Source of the DNA: Streptomyces sp. NRRL WC-3618
GTDB taxonomy: Bacteria > Actinomycetota > Actinomycetes > Streptomycetales > Streptomycetaceae
Reading direction: 5' to 3'
Length of the DNA: 39,262 bases
NCBI RefSeq assembly: GCF_001280005.1
Contig: NZ_LGDW01000471.1
Span: forward strand, 1 to 39,262
Translations under genes and position numbers: made by a program
The notes under the pieces: model-generated
What the model saw: the letters and a program-made list of their open reading frames with translations, nothing else
Databases searched by the model: none
Told to the model about the DNA's origin: nothing
In this document: in pieces, positions 22,595 to 31,074 of the stretch
How the letters are laid out: the number at the start of each line of letters is the position of its first letter
Position numbering within the stretch: the first letter of the stretch is position 1

Positions 22595-23589
22595 GTGCAT
22601 CACGGCCGTACTCTGCCGAGCGTCGCCTCGCCGAGCAGCACCTTGGAGACCGCCTCTCCGCCCTGGTGGACGGAGAACTCGGTCATGAGACGCGTGAACG
22701 CGTCCTGGCACACCTGGCCACCTGCCCGAAGTGCAAGGCGGAGGCCGACGCACAGCGCCGTCTGAAGAACGTCTTCGCGGAAATGGCCCCGCCACCGCCC
22801 TCCGAGAGCTTCCTGGCCCGTCTCCAGGGCCTTCCGGGAGGAGGTGATTCCGACTCCGGCGGCTCACCGCTGGGCGGAGGCGGATTCGCCGACAGACTCT
22901 CCGGATTCCCCGGCGGACCGGGAACGGGCTCAGGAGTTTCAGGAGTCTTCGGGGTAAGAGGTGAGGGGTTCGGGTACGTGCCCGCCCGGCCGCACACCTC
23001 CGTGCACCCGTCAGCTCCGGGCCGTGGATTCCGTATCCACGACGTCGGCCGTCACGACGCCGACCGGTCGTCCTCACGCGGCCTGCGCTTCGCCTTTGCC
23101 GCCGCCGGTGCGGTGTCGCTGGCCGCGATCGCGCTGGGCGGGGTGTCGACGGGCGTTCCCGCCGACACGACCGATGCCCGCGGCACCTCCGGGGGCAGCA
23201 ATGTGACGCCGATGCGTCCGCAGGGCGGTGGGAACTCGACGGCTCCTGACAATCAGCGACGCCGATCGGCCGGTCAGCTGTTCGCGCAGGGACTGGGGAC
23301 CTTCGGACAGTCACCGGTGGCGTCGACGGAGGCGTCCGCGCCGCTGCTGCCGGGTATCCCACCGCCGCCCTCCGGGGGCCGGGAGTACGCGGCCATGCAT
23401 CAGCTGACCACGCCGGTCGTGGCCGCCGCCGCGGCGCTGTCCCCGCTCATACGGCCGCTGGCCGCCCCTCAGATCGCCCTGACCTCCTGGTCCTCGGCGC
23501 CCGAGGTCGCGGCGCGGGGACTTCTCATGGCGCCTGTGCCCGAGTCGTCCCCCACGCCGTCCCCGTCCACGTCGGACCCGGTCCGCTGA
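22591..23589 (+). CDS. Zinc-dependent anti-sigma factor, RseA-like
   Basis: The product has 332 residues. The N-terminal anti-sigma domain carries the ZAS motif His41-x3-Cys45-x2-Cys48 ([10 protein letters not shown]) after helix [18 protein letters not shown] Gly/Pro-rich linker leads to one membrane helix (about 163-186, [18 protein letters not shown]), so the sigma-binding part is cytoplasmic and about 145 Pro/Ala-rich residues lie outside, where a protease could act. The GTG overlaps the sigma gene stop. In M. tuberculosis the same position holds RseA, which releases SigE upon stress; the Cys residues make redox sensing possible. The exterior has no recognised domain. Confidence 0.85.
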   Translation: MSASRPYSAERRLAEQHLGDRLSALVDGELGHETRERVLAHLATCPKCKAEADAQRRLKNVFAEMAPPPPSESFLARLQGLPGGGDSDSGGSPLGGGGFADRLSGFPGGPGTGSGVSGVFGVRGEGFGYVPARPHTSVHPSAPGRGFRIHDVGRHDADRSSSRGLRFAFAAAGAVSLAAIALGGVSTGVPADTTDARGTSGGSNVTPMRPQGGGNSTAPDNQRRRSAGQLFAQGLGTFGQSPVASTEASAPLLPGIPPPPSGGREYAAMHQLTTPVVAAAAALSPLIRPLAAPQIALTSWSSAPEVAARGLLMAPVPESSPTPSPSTSDPVR

Positions 23590-23653
23590 CCCCACGAACC
23601 TGGTTGAATCCGAGGTGCGGGCCGCACGACGGCGGGCCAGGTGTGGGGAGAGC

Positions 23654-25216
23654 ATGAACGAGGGGAAACCCGCGAAGGCCAACTGGTGGAGTCGGTCTCG
23701 GGAGGAAGAGGAAGAAGGTTCGGCGTCGGCGCCACAGGCGGGCCCGGCCGGAACCGACGCCGAGGGCGACTTCGAGCTGCCGCCACCTGTGTCGGCCGTA
23801 CCGCCTGTACCGCCGGCACAGGTCGCTGACTTCGAGCCCGCCGTTGAGGCGGGCTCGCCGTCTCCGCACGACCCCGATCCCTACAGCACCCCGCCCTACG
23901 GCCATCCCGGCCCCTGGGCGCCCGCTCCGCCGGTTCAGCACCCCGTGATGACCCCGGCGCACGGCACGGCCGTACCGGAGCCGCAGACGCCCGCCCCGCC
24001 CGCCGACACCCCCAGCCCCGACCCCTGGCACCGCTACGACCCGTGGGCGCCTGCCGCCCCTCTCCAGCAGCACGGAGCCGGTGCCGCCGTCGGCGGACCG
24101 GGGGAACGCAAGCGCGGGCTGCTCGTCGGCGCCGTGGTGCTCGCGCTGCTCTCCGGGGGCGTCGGCGGGGCAGCCGGGTCGTATCTGGAGCGGCATCACG
24201 GCGACGGCGACCGTATTCGGCTGTCGCAGGACGGGAAGGACGAGTCCGTCGACCGGGCTCCGGACAGCGTGGCCGGGATCGCCGCGCGTGCGCTGCCCAG
24301 CGTGGTGACGCTGCGGGTGCGCGGCGCCGGAGTGGGGGGCACCGGCACCGGGTTCGTGCTCGACGGCCGGGGACACATCCTCACCAACAACCACGTCGTC
24401 GAGCCCGCCGGTGCCGACGGCAAGGTGACGGTGACGTTCAGCGGCGGCGAGACCGCCGAGGCCGAGATCGTCGGCCGGGACAGCGGATACGACCTCGCCG
24501 TCGTCAAGGTCAGCGGCGTCGACGGCCTGCGGCCCGTGGTCCTCGGGAACTCCGACAACGTGGCGGTCGGCGATCCCGTCGTCGCCATCGGAGCCCCCTT
24601 CGACCTCGCCAACACCGTCACGTCCGGCATCATCAGCGCGAAGGAACGGCCCATCACCGCCGGGGGCGGGAGCGGCGACGGGAGCGACGTGTCGTACGTC
24701 GACGCGCTCCAGACCGACGCGTCCATCAACCCGGGCAACTCCGGCGGGCCGCTGCTCGACGCCCGGGCCAGGGTCGTCGGGATCAACTCGTCGATACGTT
24801 CCGCCGACGGCGGCGCGGGACAGGAAGGCGCACAGGCCGGTTCGATCGGACTCGGCTTCGCCATCCCCATCAACCAGGGCAAACGCGTCGCCGAGGAACT
24901 GATCAACACCGGCAGGGCGACCCACCCCGTCATCGGCGTCACCCTCGACATGGAGTACACCGGCGACGGCGCGCGCGTGGGCACGGACGGCGAGGACGGC
25001 GGGCCCGCGGTCACCACCGGCGGCCCCGGTGACCGGGCCGGCCTCGAGTCCGGCGACGTCATCACCGCGGTCGACGGCCGGCGCGTGCACTCCGGCGAGG
25101 AACTGATCGTCAGGATCCGCGCCCACCGCCCCGGCGACCGGATGGAGCTGTCCCTGCTGCGCGGCGGCCGGCAGCGGACGATCTCCCTCGCCCTCGGCTC
25201 CTCCAGCGGCAACTGA
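23654..25216 (+). CDS. HtrA/DegP-like membrane-anchored serine protease
   Basis: The protein has 520 residues from ATG 23654 (GGGGAG upstream). Residues 1-150 are a Pro/Ala-rich cytoplasmic tail; a membrane helix at about 153-175 (LLVGAVVLALLSGGVGGAAG) anchors it. The extracellular trypsin-like domain has the triad His247 (TNNHVV), Asp280 (SGYDLAVVKV) and Ser363 (NPGNSGGPL). A PDZ domain follows (GVTLDMEYTG to the C-terminus, with AGLESGDVITAVDGRRV). It degrades or refolds damaged envelope proteins and, next to the sigma/anti-sigma pair, may take part in anti-sigma processing, as in the M. tuberculosis sigE-rseA-htrA locus. No start overlap: 64 bases separate it from the anti-sigma gene. Confidence 0.92.
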   Translation: MNEGKPAKANWWSRSREEEEEGSASAPQAGPAGTDAEGDFELPPPVSAVPPVPPAQVADFEPAVEAGSPSPHDPDPYSTPPYGHPGPWAPAPPVQHPVMTPAHGTAVPEPQTPAPPADTPSPDPWHRYDPWAPAAPLQQHGAGAAVGGPGERKRGLLVGAVVLALLSGGVGGAAGSYLERHHGDGDRIRLSQDGKDESVDRAPDSVAGIAARALPSVVTLRVRGAGVGGTGTGFVLDGRGHILTNNHVVEPAGADGKVTVTFSGGETAEAEIVGRDSGYDLAVVKVSGVDGLRPVVLGNSDNVAVGDPVVAIGAPFDLANTVTSGIISAKERPITAGGGSGDGSDVSYVDALQTDASINPGNSGGPLLDARARVVGINSSIRSADGGAGQEGAQAGSIGLGFAIPINQGKRVAEELINTGRATHPVIGVTLDMEYTGDGARVGTDGEDGGPAVTTGGPGDRAGLESGDVITAVDGRRVHSGEELIVRIRAHRPGDRMELSLLRGGRQRTISLALGSSSGN

Positions 25217-25424
25217 CAGAAACCTCACAGTCGGCGGGCCGAACCCCTTCCCGCAAGGCAAACATCGCGGAAAACCGGTCGCGTACACCCACTCTTGGGC
25301 CTCTGGACGGTACCGGTGGGACACGATGGCCGGGTACCGTGGATCCGGCCCGGACCACGGAAGACCGCGAAGACCGCACGGACCACCGAGGGCCGAGGAC
25401 CGAGGACATCGCAAGGAGCTTCAG

Positions 25425-25865
25425 GTGTTCAATGACATAGGACCGCTCGAGCTGGTGACGCTCGTGCTCCTCGCCGTGCTCGTCTTCGGTCCGGAGAAAC
25501 TTCCGAAGATGATCCAGGACGTCACGCGCACCATCCGCAAGATCCGGGAGTTCTCGGACAGTGCGAAGCTGGACATCCGCCAGGAGCTGGGCCCGGAGTT
25601 CAAGGACTTCGAGTTCGAGGACCTGAACCCCAAGACGTTCATCCGCAAGCAGCTGGACAACGACGAGCTGGGGCTCAAGGAGATCCGTAACGGCTTCGAC
25701 CTGAAGAAGGAGATGGCCGAGGTCACGGACGCGGTCCACAGCCGTGATTCCGACACGTCGTCGTCTTCCGCGTCTTCTTCGTCGGGTTCCTCCGGTGGCA
25801 CCGTCGACATGACGAAGAGGCCCGAGCCGGACGAGCGCCCGCCCTTCGACGCGGACGCCACCTGA
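25425..25865 (+). CDS. tatB: Sec-independent translocase subunit TatB
   Basis: The 146-residue component of the twin-arginine export system forms the substrate receptor with TatC. The N-terminus (VFNDIGPLELVTLVLLAVLVFGPEKLPKM) has the family hinge: one membrane helix with a Glu in the IGPLEL turn, then Phe-Gly-Pro and an amphipathic helix. A long charged helical region follows (DVTRTIRKIREFSDSAKLDI), and the tail is Ser- and Asp-rich. GTG 25425 has AAGGAG upstream and is where similarity starts. tatB follows htrA as in Mycobacterium. The 208-base spacer before it holds short direct repeats (GAAGACCGC twice) and no other gene. Confidence 0.92.
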   Translation: MFNDIGPLELVTLVLLAVLVFGPEKLPKMIQDVTRTIRKIREFSDSAKLDIRQELGPEFKDFEFEDLNPKTFIRKQLDNDELGLKEIRNGFDLKKEMAEVTDAVHSRDSDTSSSSASSSSGSSGGTVDMTKRPEPDERPPFDADAT

Positions 25866-26085
25866 CCGTCGTAGGTCCGCGCGTGACGTGATTCATACTC
25901 CGACCGGGCCCCGGACGGTCCGATCCGGACGTCTGCGCGGCCTGTGCGCCGGGCGCTTTCCCTGCTGCTCGCAGCGGTGTGGCTATGCTGCCGAGTTGTT
26001 GTGTGGCCGTACGAGGGCGAACAACGCCGCCTGAAAGGGGGGCGGGGCGCTCCGGGCCGACGAGAACGAGGAGGCGTCCGGGTAC

Positions 26086-26745
26086 ATGGAGACGACAAGT
26101 CGGGTGGGCGCGCAGGCGCCGGCCGCGGAGGGTGGACAACCGGTCCCCTCCGCCCGGCGCACGGTCGACGGCTATCTGCTGGCGCCCTTCCCCTGGTACG
26201 GCCTCGACGAGGCCTTCACGGGACCGCGCTGGCTGATGCAGGTGGGTACGGCGGCGGACGGTGCCGTCGCGCACGGTTCGATCGGACACGGCGACGAACC
26301 CTCCGTACGGCACGAGGCCATGGGGGAGGACAAGGAGCGGTTCGCGGTGGTCGTCACCGTCGCCGAGAACCCCGTACGGCGGAGCGCGGACGGCACGGGG
26401 CTGCTGGAGGCCACGTCGGTGTCGTCGGCGGCCTGGCTGGCCGGCGTGGGGCTGCTGTCCTTCACCTGGCCCGGCCAGATGGACCACACCCTGCGGGACG
26501 ACTGGCTGGACCAGCAGACGGAGACGGCATGGGTCCTCGCGGACGATCTCGCCGGCCCGGACTGGACCACCCTCTCCCTCCCGGTCGACGGGGTGCCGAC
26601 GCCCTTCCACTACCGGGAGTCCGAGTTCGGCTGGGTTCTCGCCGGGTCGACCCAGGAGGGCGTGCACGTGGGGGCGTACGGGCGTGGGATGAGCGCGTAC
26701 GGGCTCGGCTTCGCCGTGATCAAGGATATTGGCGTGTACGCATGA
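26086..26745 (+). CDS. Conserved protein of unknown function
   Basis: The 219-residue product starts METTSRVGAQAPAAEG. The first 35 residues are unstructured; the rest alternates strands with Trp- and Gly-rich loops (PRWLMQVGTAADG, ENPVRRSADGTGLLEATS, WLAGVGLLSFTWPGQMDHTL, YRESEFGWVLAGSTQEGV), suggesting a compact beta-rich cytoplasmic domain. There is no signal peptide, membrane helix or known motif. The likely Shine-Dalgarno is GAGGAGG (26069-26075). A TATGCT -10 box lies at 25984-25989, about 100 bases upstream, so the gene appears to have its own promoter. Similar proteins occur in other Streptomyces. A strong terminator follows right after the stop. I do not recognise a function. Confidence 0.75.
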   Translation: METTSRVGAQAPAAEGGQPVPSARRTVDGYLLAPFPWYGLDEAFTGPRWLMQVGTAADGAVAHGSIGHGDEPSVRHEAMGEDKERFAVVVTVAENPVRRSADGTGLLEATSVSSAAWLAGVGLLSFTWPGQMDHTLRDDWLDQQTETAWVLADDLAGPDWTTLSLPVDGVPTPFHYRESEFGWVLAGSTQEGVHVGAYGRGMSAYGLGFAVIKDIGVYA

Positions 26746-26747
26746 GA

Positions 26748-26776
26748 AAGGGGCGCCGTAGTTTGCGGCGCCCCTT
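26748..26776 (+). terminator. Hairpin terminator right after the stop at 26745
   Basis: AAGGGGCGCCG (26748-26758) pairs with CGGCGCCCCTT (26766-26776) across a 7-base loop. Confidence 0.8.
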
Positions 26777-26812
26777 CGCCGTGGGGGCATGGGCTGTGCT
26801 GCGGATGCTGCG

Positions 26813-26872
26813 TCGTTATGGCTTGTCGCGCCCCGCGGCGGAGCCGCCATCAGATACAGCCCCGCGCCCCTT
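26813..26872 (-). repeat. Dispersed Streptomyces intergenic repeat, copy B (reverse orientation)
   Basis: Its reverse complement is nearly identical to 9553-9610: AGGGGCGCGGGGCTGTATC, the palindromic GCGGCTCCGCCGC core and GCGCGACAAGCCATAACG. Read on the minus strand it begins 22 bases after the mrp stop. Confidence 0.75.
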
Positions 26873-26893
26873 ACAAGCCCTCGCTGACGTCCG

Positions 26894-28027
26894 TCAGAAT
26901 TTGTTCCTCGGGGTGATGCCCAAGGACATGCCCGACAGGCCCCGCTGTCTGCCGCCCAGTTTGCCCGCGATCGCGCGCAGTGCCGCGCCCGCCGGGGACT
27001 CCGGGTCCGTCAGGACGACTGGCCTGCCGTCGTCGCCGCCCTCGCGCAGGCGGACGTCGATCGGGATGGAGCCGAGGACCGGGACCGTCGCGCCCGTCGT
27101 TCGGGTGAGGCCGTCGGCGACGCTCTGGCCGCCGCCCGTGCCGAAGACGTCGACCATCTCGTCGCAGTGCGGGCAGGGCAGGCCGGCCATGTTCTCGACC
27201 ACGCCGACGATCTTCTGGTGGGTCTGCACGGCGATGGAGCCCGCGCGCTCGGCCACCTCGGCCGCCGCCTGCTGAGGCGTCGTCACGACGAGGATCTCGG
27301 CGTTCGGGACCAGCTGGGCCACCGAGATCGCGATGTCGCCGGTGCCCGGCGGAAGGTCCAGCAGGAGCACGTCCAGGTCGCCCCAGAACACGTCCGCCAG
27401 GAACTGCTGGAGGGCCCTGTGGAGCATCGGACCGCGCCAGACGACCGGGGTGTTGCCCGGGGTGAACATACCGATGGAGATGACCTTCACGCCGTGCGAC
27501 GACGGCGGCATGATCATGTTCTCGACCTGGGTCGGACTACCCTCCACGCCCAGCATGCGCGGCACGCTGTGGCCGTAGATGTCGGCGTCGACCACGCCCA
27601 CCTTGAGGCCGTCGGCCGCCATCGCCGCCGCCAGGTTGACGGTGACCGACGACTTGCCGACGCCGCCCTTGCCGGACGCGACCGCGTACACGCGCGTGAG
27701 GGAGCCCGGTTTGGCGAAGGGGACCTCGCGCTCGGCCTGGCCGCCGCGCAGGGCGGACGCCAGTTCCTTGCGCTGGCTGTCGCTCATGACGTCCAGCTCG
27801 ACGTCGACGCGCGTGACACCCTCGACCCGCGAGACCGCCTCCGTCACGTTCTTCGTGATCGTGTCGCGCATCGGGCAGCCGGAGACCGTCAGGTACACGG
27901 CGACCGCGACCGCTCCGTCCGCGCCGATCTCCACCGACTTCACCATCCCCAGTTCGGTGATGGGTCGCTGGATCTCGGGGTCGTTCACCGTCGCCAGTGC
28001 TTCACGCACCGCGTCTTCCGTAGCCAT
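26894..28027 (-). CDS. mrp: Mrp/NBP35-type iron-sulfur cluster carrier ATPase
   Basis: The 377-residue protein has an N-terminal MIP18/DUF59 domain (about 1-95, VNDPEIQRPITELG and TVSGCPMRD with the conserved Cys) and a P-loop ATPase with deviant Walker A ASGKGGVGKSSVTVNLA, DADIYGHSVPRML, LLLDLPPGTGDIAI and the bridging C-x2-C in AGLPCPHCDEMVDVFGTGGG. It assembles and delivers 4Fe-4S clusters in the cytosol. ATG 28027 is chosen because TACCAT (28040-28035) lies seven bases upstream, so it is probably leaderless; an 8-residue longer frame exists. The M. tuberculosis homologue is Rv1229c, also downstream of tatB. Confidence 0.92.
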   Translation of the reverse strand: MATEDAVREALATVNDPEIQRPITELGMVKSVEIGADGAVAVAVYLTVSGCPMRDTITKNVTEAVSRVEGVTRVDVELDVMSDSQRKELASALRGGQAEREVPFAKPGSLTRVYAVASGKGGVGKSSVTVNLAAAMAADGLKVGVVDADIYGHSVPRMLGVEGSPTQVENMIMPPSSHGVKVISIGMFTPGNTPVVWRGPMLHRALQQFLADVFWGDLDVLLLDLPPGTGDIAISVAQLVPNAEILVVTTPQQAAAEVAERAGSIAVQTHQKIVGVVENMAGLPCPHCDEMVDVFGTGGGQSVADGLTRTTGATVPVLGSIPIDVRLREGGDDGRPVVLTDPESPAGAALRAIAGKLGGRQRGLSGMSLGITPRNKF

Positions 28028-28034
28028 AGCCCCG

Positions 28035-28040
28035 ATGGTA
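28035..28040 (-). promoter_or_regulatory. -10 element of mrp (leaderless)
   Basis: Minus-strand TACCAT with seven bases to the ATG at 28027 and no Shine-Dalgarno. mrp therefore appears separate from the two genes upstream of it. Confidence 0.45.
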
Positions 28041-28070
28041 CGGGGCCGCACCGGGCCTCCGGAAAGCCCG

Positions 28071-28673
28071 TCACCGGTCTTCTACGTCACGCCCCCGCGG
28101 CTGTTCTGCCGGGAATATGACGGGTCGGCCCGACTTCCCCTCCGCATACCGCTCCTCCAGCTCCTTGACCAGGTCCTGGAGCTCGGAGCGGATCCAGTCC
28201 CGGGTCGCGACCTCGCCGAGTCCGGCCCGCAGGGAGGCGATCTCACGGGTCAGGTACTCGGTGTCGGCGATCGACCGCTCGTTCTGTTTGCGGTCCTGCT
28301 CGAGGTTGACGCGGTCGCGGTCGTCCTGCCGGTTCTGCGCGAGCAGGATCAGCGGGGCCGCGTAGGAGGCCTGGAGCGACAGCATCAGCGTCAGGAAGAT
28401 GAACGGGTAGTGGTCGAACCGAAGGTCGGCCGGTGCGGACACGTTCCACACCACCCACAGGATGATGACGACCGTCATCCAGACGATGAACCGCCCGGTC
28501 CCGAGAAAGCGCGCGATGCGTTCGGACATCCGTCCGAAGGCCTCCGGGTCGTACTCGGGCAGCAGCCGGCGCCGGGGCGCGCGCGGCTGGTCGAGGCGCA
28601 CCCGGGGACGGGAGGCCGCGGTGGCGCCGCTGGCCGTGCGCTCACGGGCGCCGGTCTCGCGCTCAGGAGACAT
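28071..28673 (-). CDS. DUF1003 domain membrane protein
   Basis: The 200-residue protein has an Arg-rich N-terminus (about 1-50), two membrane helices (about 63-80, FIVWMTVVIILWVVWNV, and 88-108, YPFIFLTLMLSLQASYAAPLIL), then the DUF1003 signature LAQNRQDDRDRVNLEQDRKQNERSI and a charged coiled-coil tail. The start lies 11 bases inside the end of the upstream CBS/MgtE-N gene, and GCGGGGGG acts as Shine-Dalgarno, so the two are translated together. The family is common near magnesium-transport genes, but its function is unknown. In M. tuberculosis Rv1231c-Rv1232c have the same pairing. Confidence 0.85.
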   Translation of the reverse strand: MSPERETGARERTASGATAASRPRVRLDQPRAPRRRLLPEYDPEAFGRMSERIARFLGTGRFIVWMTVVIILWVVWNVSAPADLRFDHYPFIFLTLMLSLQASYAAPLILLAQNRQDDRDRVNLEQDRKQNERSIADTEYLTREIASLRAGLGEVATRDWIRSELQDLVKELEERYAEGKSGRPVIFPAEQPRGRDVEDR

Positions 28674-29988
28674 GGCCCCCCGCTTCCTCGGCCCCGGCGT
28701 CGGCCCCGGCGTCGGCCTCGATGTCGGTCTCGTCGAGGTGGAACTCCGTCTCCCGCCAGTCCTCGGGCAGCATGTGGTCGAGGACGTCGTCCACGGTCAC
28801 CGCGCCCAGCAGCGACCCGCTCTCGTCGACCACCGGCGCCGCCACCATGTCGTACGTCGCGAAGAAACCGGCGACGACCGGCAGTTCGGCGTCCGGGGAG
28901 AGCGGTTGCAGGTCGTCGTCGACGAGCGAGCCGACCAGCGTGTACGGCGGGTCGCGCAGCAGCCGCTGGAAGTGGACGGCGCCCAGGTACTTGCCGGTCG
29001 GCGTCTCGTCCGGCGGTCGGCACACGTACACCTGGGCGGCGAGCGCGGGGGAGAGGTCGGGCTCGCGGATCCGGGCCAGCGCGTCGGCGACGGTCGCGTC
29101 GGGGCGCAGGACGATCGGCTCGGTCGTCATCAGACCGCCCGCCGTGTCCTCCCGGTAGGCCATCAGCCGGCGCATGTCGGCGGCGTCGGCGGGCTGCATC
29201 AGGCTCAGCAGCCGCTCCTTGTCGGCCTCGGGCAGCTCACCGAGCAGGTCGGCGGCGTCGTCCGGGTCCATCGCCTCCAGGACGTCGGCGGCGCGCTCCT
29301 CCTTGAGCTTGCCGAGGATCTCGATCTGGTCGTCCTCGGGCAGCTCTTCGAGTACGTCGGCCAGCCGGTCGTCGTCGAGGGCGGAGGCGACCTCCGCGCG
29401 GCGCTTGGGCGAGAGGTGGTGCAGGACGTTCGCGAGGTCGGCGGGGCGCAGCTGCTCGAAGGTGGCGAGGAGGCTCTCGGCGCCCTGCCCGTCCTCCTCC
29501 AGGGAGAAGCCGGTGACGGCGGACCAGTTGACGGTCAGCGTCTCGCCGGTGTTGCGCCGGAAGGCTCCGCCGCGCCCCTTCTTCCGCACGAAGACCCGCT
29601 CGATCTCCCAGTCGCGGCGGGCCGGCAACTGTCGTACCGCCACGTCCAGGACGGTGACCTCCTCGCCGGTCTCGCCGAGGATGACGCGCCGGTCGAGGAG
29701 TTCGCCGAGGACGAGGCGCTCGGTGGGGCGCTGCTCGAAGCGCCGGACGTTCAACACGCCCGTCGTGATGACCTGGCCGGACTCGATGCCGGTGACGCGG
29801 GTCATGGGCATGAAGACGCGGCGCCGGGTGGTGAGTTCGACGACGAGGCCGAGCAGTCGGGGCGGACGGTTGCCGACGCGCAGCATGGCGACGAGGTCGC
29901 GTACGCGGCCCACCTGGTCGCCGTTCGGGTCGAAGACGGGAACGCCGGCGAGGTGCGAGACGAAGACACGGGGTGAGCCTGCCGCCAT
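28663..29988 (-). CDS. MgtE-N/CBS domain protein without transport domain
   Basis: The 441-residue soluble protein starts with a PRC-barrel-like domain (about 1-85, VSHLAGVPVFDPNGDQVGRVRDLV), then a helical MgtE N-domain with the superhelical repeat of LADVLEELPEDDQIEILGKL and AADVLEAMDPDDAADLLGEL, and a CBS pair (about 290-415: TAGGLMTTEPIVLRPDATVADAL, later VVAAPVVDESGSLLGAVTVDDVLDHM). The MgtE membrane domain is missing. The C-terminal tail is acidic. ATG 29988 has GGAGG six bases upstream. Such proteins may sense Mg2+ or nucleotides and control a transporter; corA lies about 1.6 kb away. The regulatory role is inference. Confidence 0.85.
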   Translation of the reverse strand: MAAGSPRVFVSHLAGVPVFDPNGDQVGRVRDLVAMLRVGNRPPRLLGLVVELTTRRRVFMPMTRVTGIESGQVITTGVLNVRRFEQRPTERLVLGELLDRRVILGETGEEVTVLDVAVRQLPARRDWEIERVFVRKKGRGGAFRRNTGETLTVNWSAVTGFSLEEDGQGAESLLATFEQLRPADLANVLHHLSPKRRAEVASALDDDRLADVLEELPEDDQIEILGKLKEERAADVLEAMDPDDAADLLGELPEADKERLLSLMQPADAADMRRLMAYREDTAGGLMTTEPIVLRPDATVADALARIREPDLSPALAAQVYVCRPPDETPTGKYLGAVHFQRLLRDPPYTLVGSLVDDDLQPLSPDAELPVVAGFFATYDMVAAPVVDESGSLLGAVTVDDVLDHMLPEDWRETEFHLDETDIEADAGADAGAEEAGGHVS

Positions 29989-30150
29989 GCCACGCCTCCT
30001 GCTTCGGGGTGCGCTGCGGGAGCGCGTCGGATTGCGTCCAAGGGTTCCGAATTGCCTGCTCGGGTGCGCTTCAGGCTAGCCCGTCCGGTTCGGCCGCGCC
30101 CTGGTGGGGGGTCCGGACGGACTGGCTCCGCCGGGGGTCTGCGGCACCGG

Positions 30151-30156
30151 TACGCT
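30151..30156 (+). promoter_or_regulatory. Candidate -10 element of the lipoprotein gene
   Basis: TACGCT at 30151-30156, giving a leader of about 45 nt before the GTG at 30203, with GAGAGG at 30186-30191. Confidence 0.35.
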
Positions 30157-30202
30157 GCCGTCCACACCCCTCAGGACACCCGTACGAGAGGCAGCCCCAC
30201 CT

Positions 30203-30964
30203 GTGTCTGCGATTTGCCGTGGCCGTACCCGCAGCGCCGGACTGGTGAGCGCGATGTGCGCGCTGGTCGTGACGGGGACCGGACTGCTGACGGGATGCGG
30301 TGCCGACCCGGACGAGGGTACGAACGGGGTCGGGAAGCTGCCGGCCGACACCATCCAGACGAAGACGCGCAAGGCCGCCACGACCGCCGACGCCGTACGG
30401 CTCTCCGGGACCGTGGTGACCAGCGGGACCACATACACCCTGGACATGCGTCTCAAGGGCGACGGCGGCACCGGCTCGGTCACTGCGAAGGGGTCGACGT
30501 TCCGGCTGCTGCGGGTCGGGGAGCATCTGTTCCTGAAGGCCGACGCCGCGTTCTGGAGCCACGAGGACGGTGCCAAGGGCGACGACGGCGACTCGGACGC
30601 GGCAGCCGCCGCGAAACTCGGGGGCCTGTTCGTGAAGGTGCCGACGGGTGACCCCTCGTACAAGAAGTTCAGCGGTTTCACCGACAAGGACGTCCTCCTG
30701 GACGGCCTCCTTACCCTGCACGGCACCCTCGCCACGGACGGCCACCACACGCAGTCGGGCGTCCGCACGATCCGCATCACCGGCGACAAGGGCTCCGGCG
30801 GCACCCTGGACGTCTCCCTCGAGGGAGCCCCGTACCCCCTCCGCCTTGTCCGCGCGGGCGGCGCAGGCACGCTCCTGCTGAGCGACTGGGGCAAGAACTT
30901 CCCCCTGAAGGAACCAGCAAAGAACGAAACAGTCGACTACGGCCAACAACTCCCCTCCTCCTGA
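30203..30964 (+). CDS. Lipoprotein, LppX/LprAFG-like
   Basis: The 253-residue protein has a signal sequence with lipobox LLTGC (Cys32) after the hydrophobic LVSAMCALVVTGTG, so the mature form is lipid-anchored outside the cell. The mature part has the open beta-barrel-like pattern of LppX/LprG-type proteins: TADAVRLSGTVVTSGTTYTLDMRLKGDGG, FRLLRVGEHLFLKAD, then PSYKKFSGFTDK and a C-terminal VSLEGAPYPLRLVRAGG. This family binds lipids in mycobacteria; streptomycete members are uncharacterised. GTG 30203 is chosen from the signal peptide and GAGAGG upstream. A dispersed repeat/hairpin lies just behind the stop. Confidence 0.75.
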   Translation: MSAICRGRTRSAGLVSAMCALVVTGTGLLTGCGADPDEGTNGVGKLPADTIQTKTRKAATTADAVRLSGTVVTSGTTYTLDMRLKGDGGTGSVTAKGSTFRLLRVGEHLFLKADAAFWSHEDGAKGDDGDSDAAAAAKLGGLFVKVPTGDPSYKKFSGFTDKDVLLDGLLTLHGTLATDGHHTQSGVRTIRITGDKGSGGTLDVSLEGAPYPLRLVRAGGAGTLLLSDWGKNFPLKEPAKNETVDYGQQLPSS

Positions 30965-31005
30965 AGCGCCGCACAGCCAGCGCAGAGGCCAGCGCAGAGC
31001 CCCTT

Positions 31006-31058
31006 CCCCGCGCCCCTTCAGGGGCGCGGGGCACTGCGCGACAAGCCCCCACCGGCCC
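31006..31058 (+). repeat. Dispersed Streptomyces intergenic repeat, copy C, with hairpin
   Basis: CCCCGCGCCCC (31006-31016) pairs with GGGGCGCGGGG (31021-31031) around TTCA; the sequence continues GCACTGCGCGACAAGCC. It shares its GGGGCGCGGGG and GCGCGACAAGCC blocks with copies A and B but lacks their central part. It lies between convergent genes and can act as a terminator. Confidence 0.7.
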
Positions 31059-31074
31059 GCAGTGAACGAACCAC

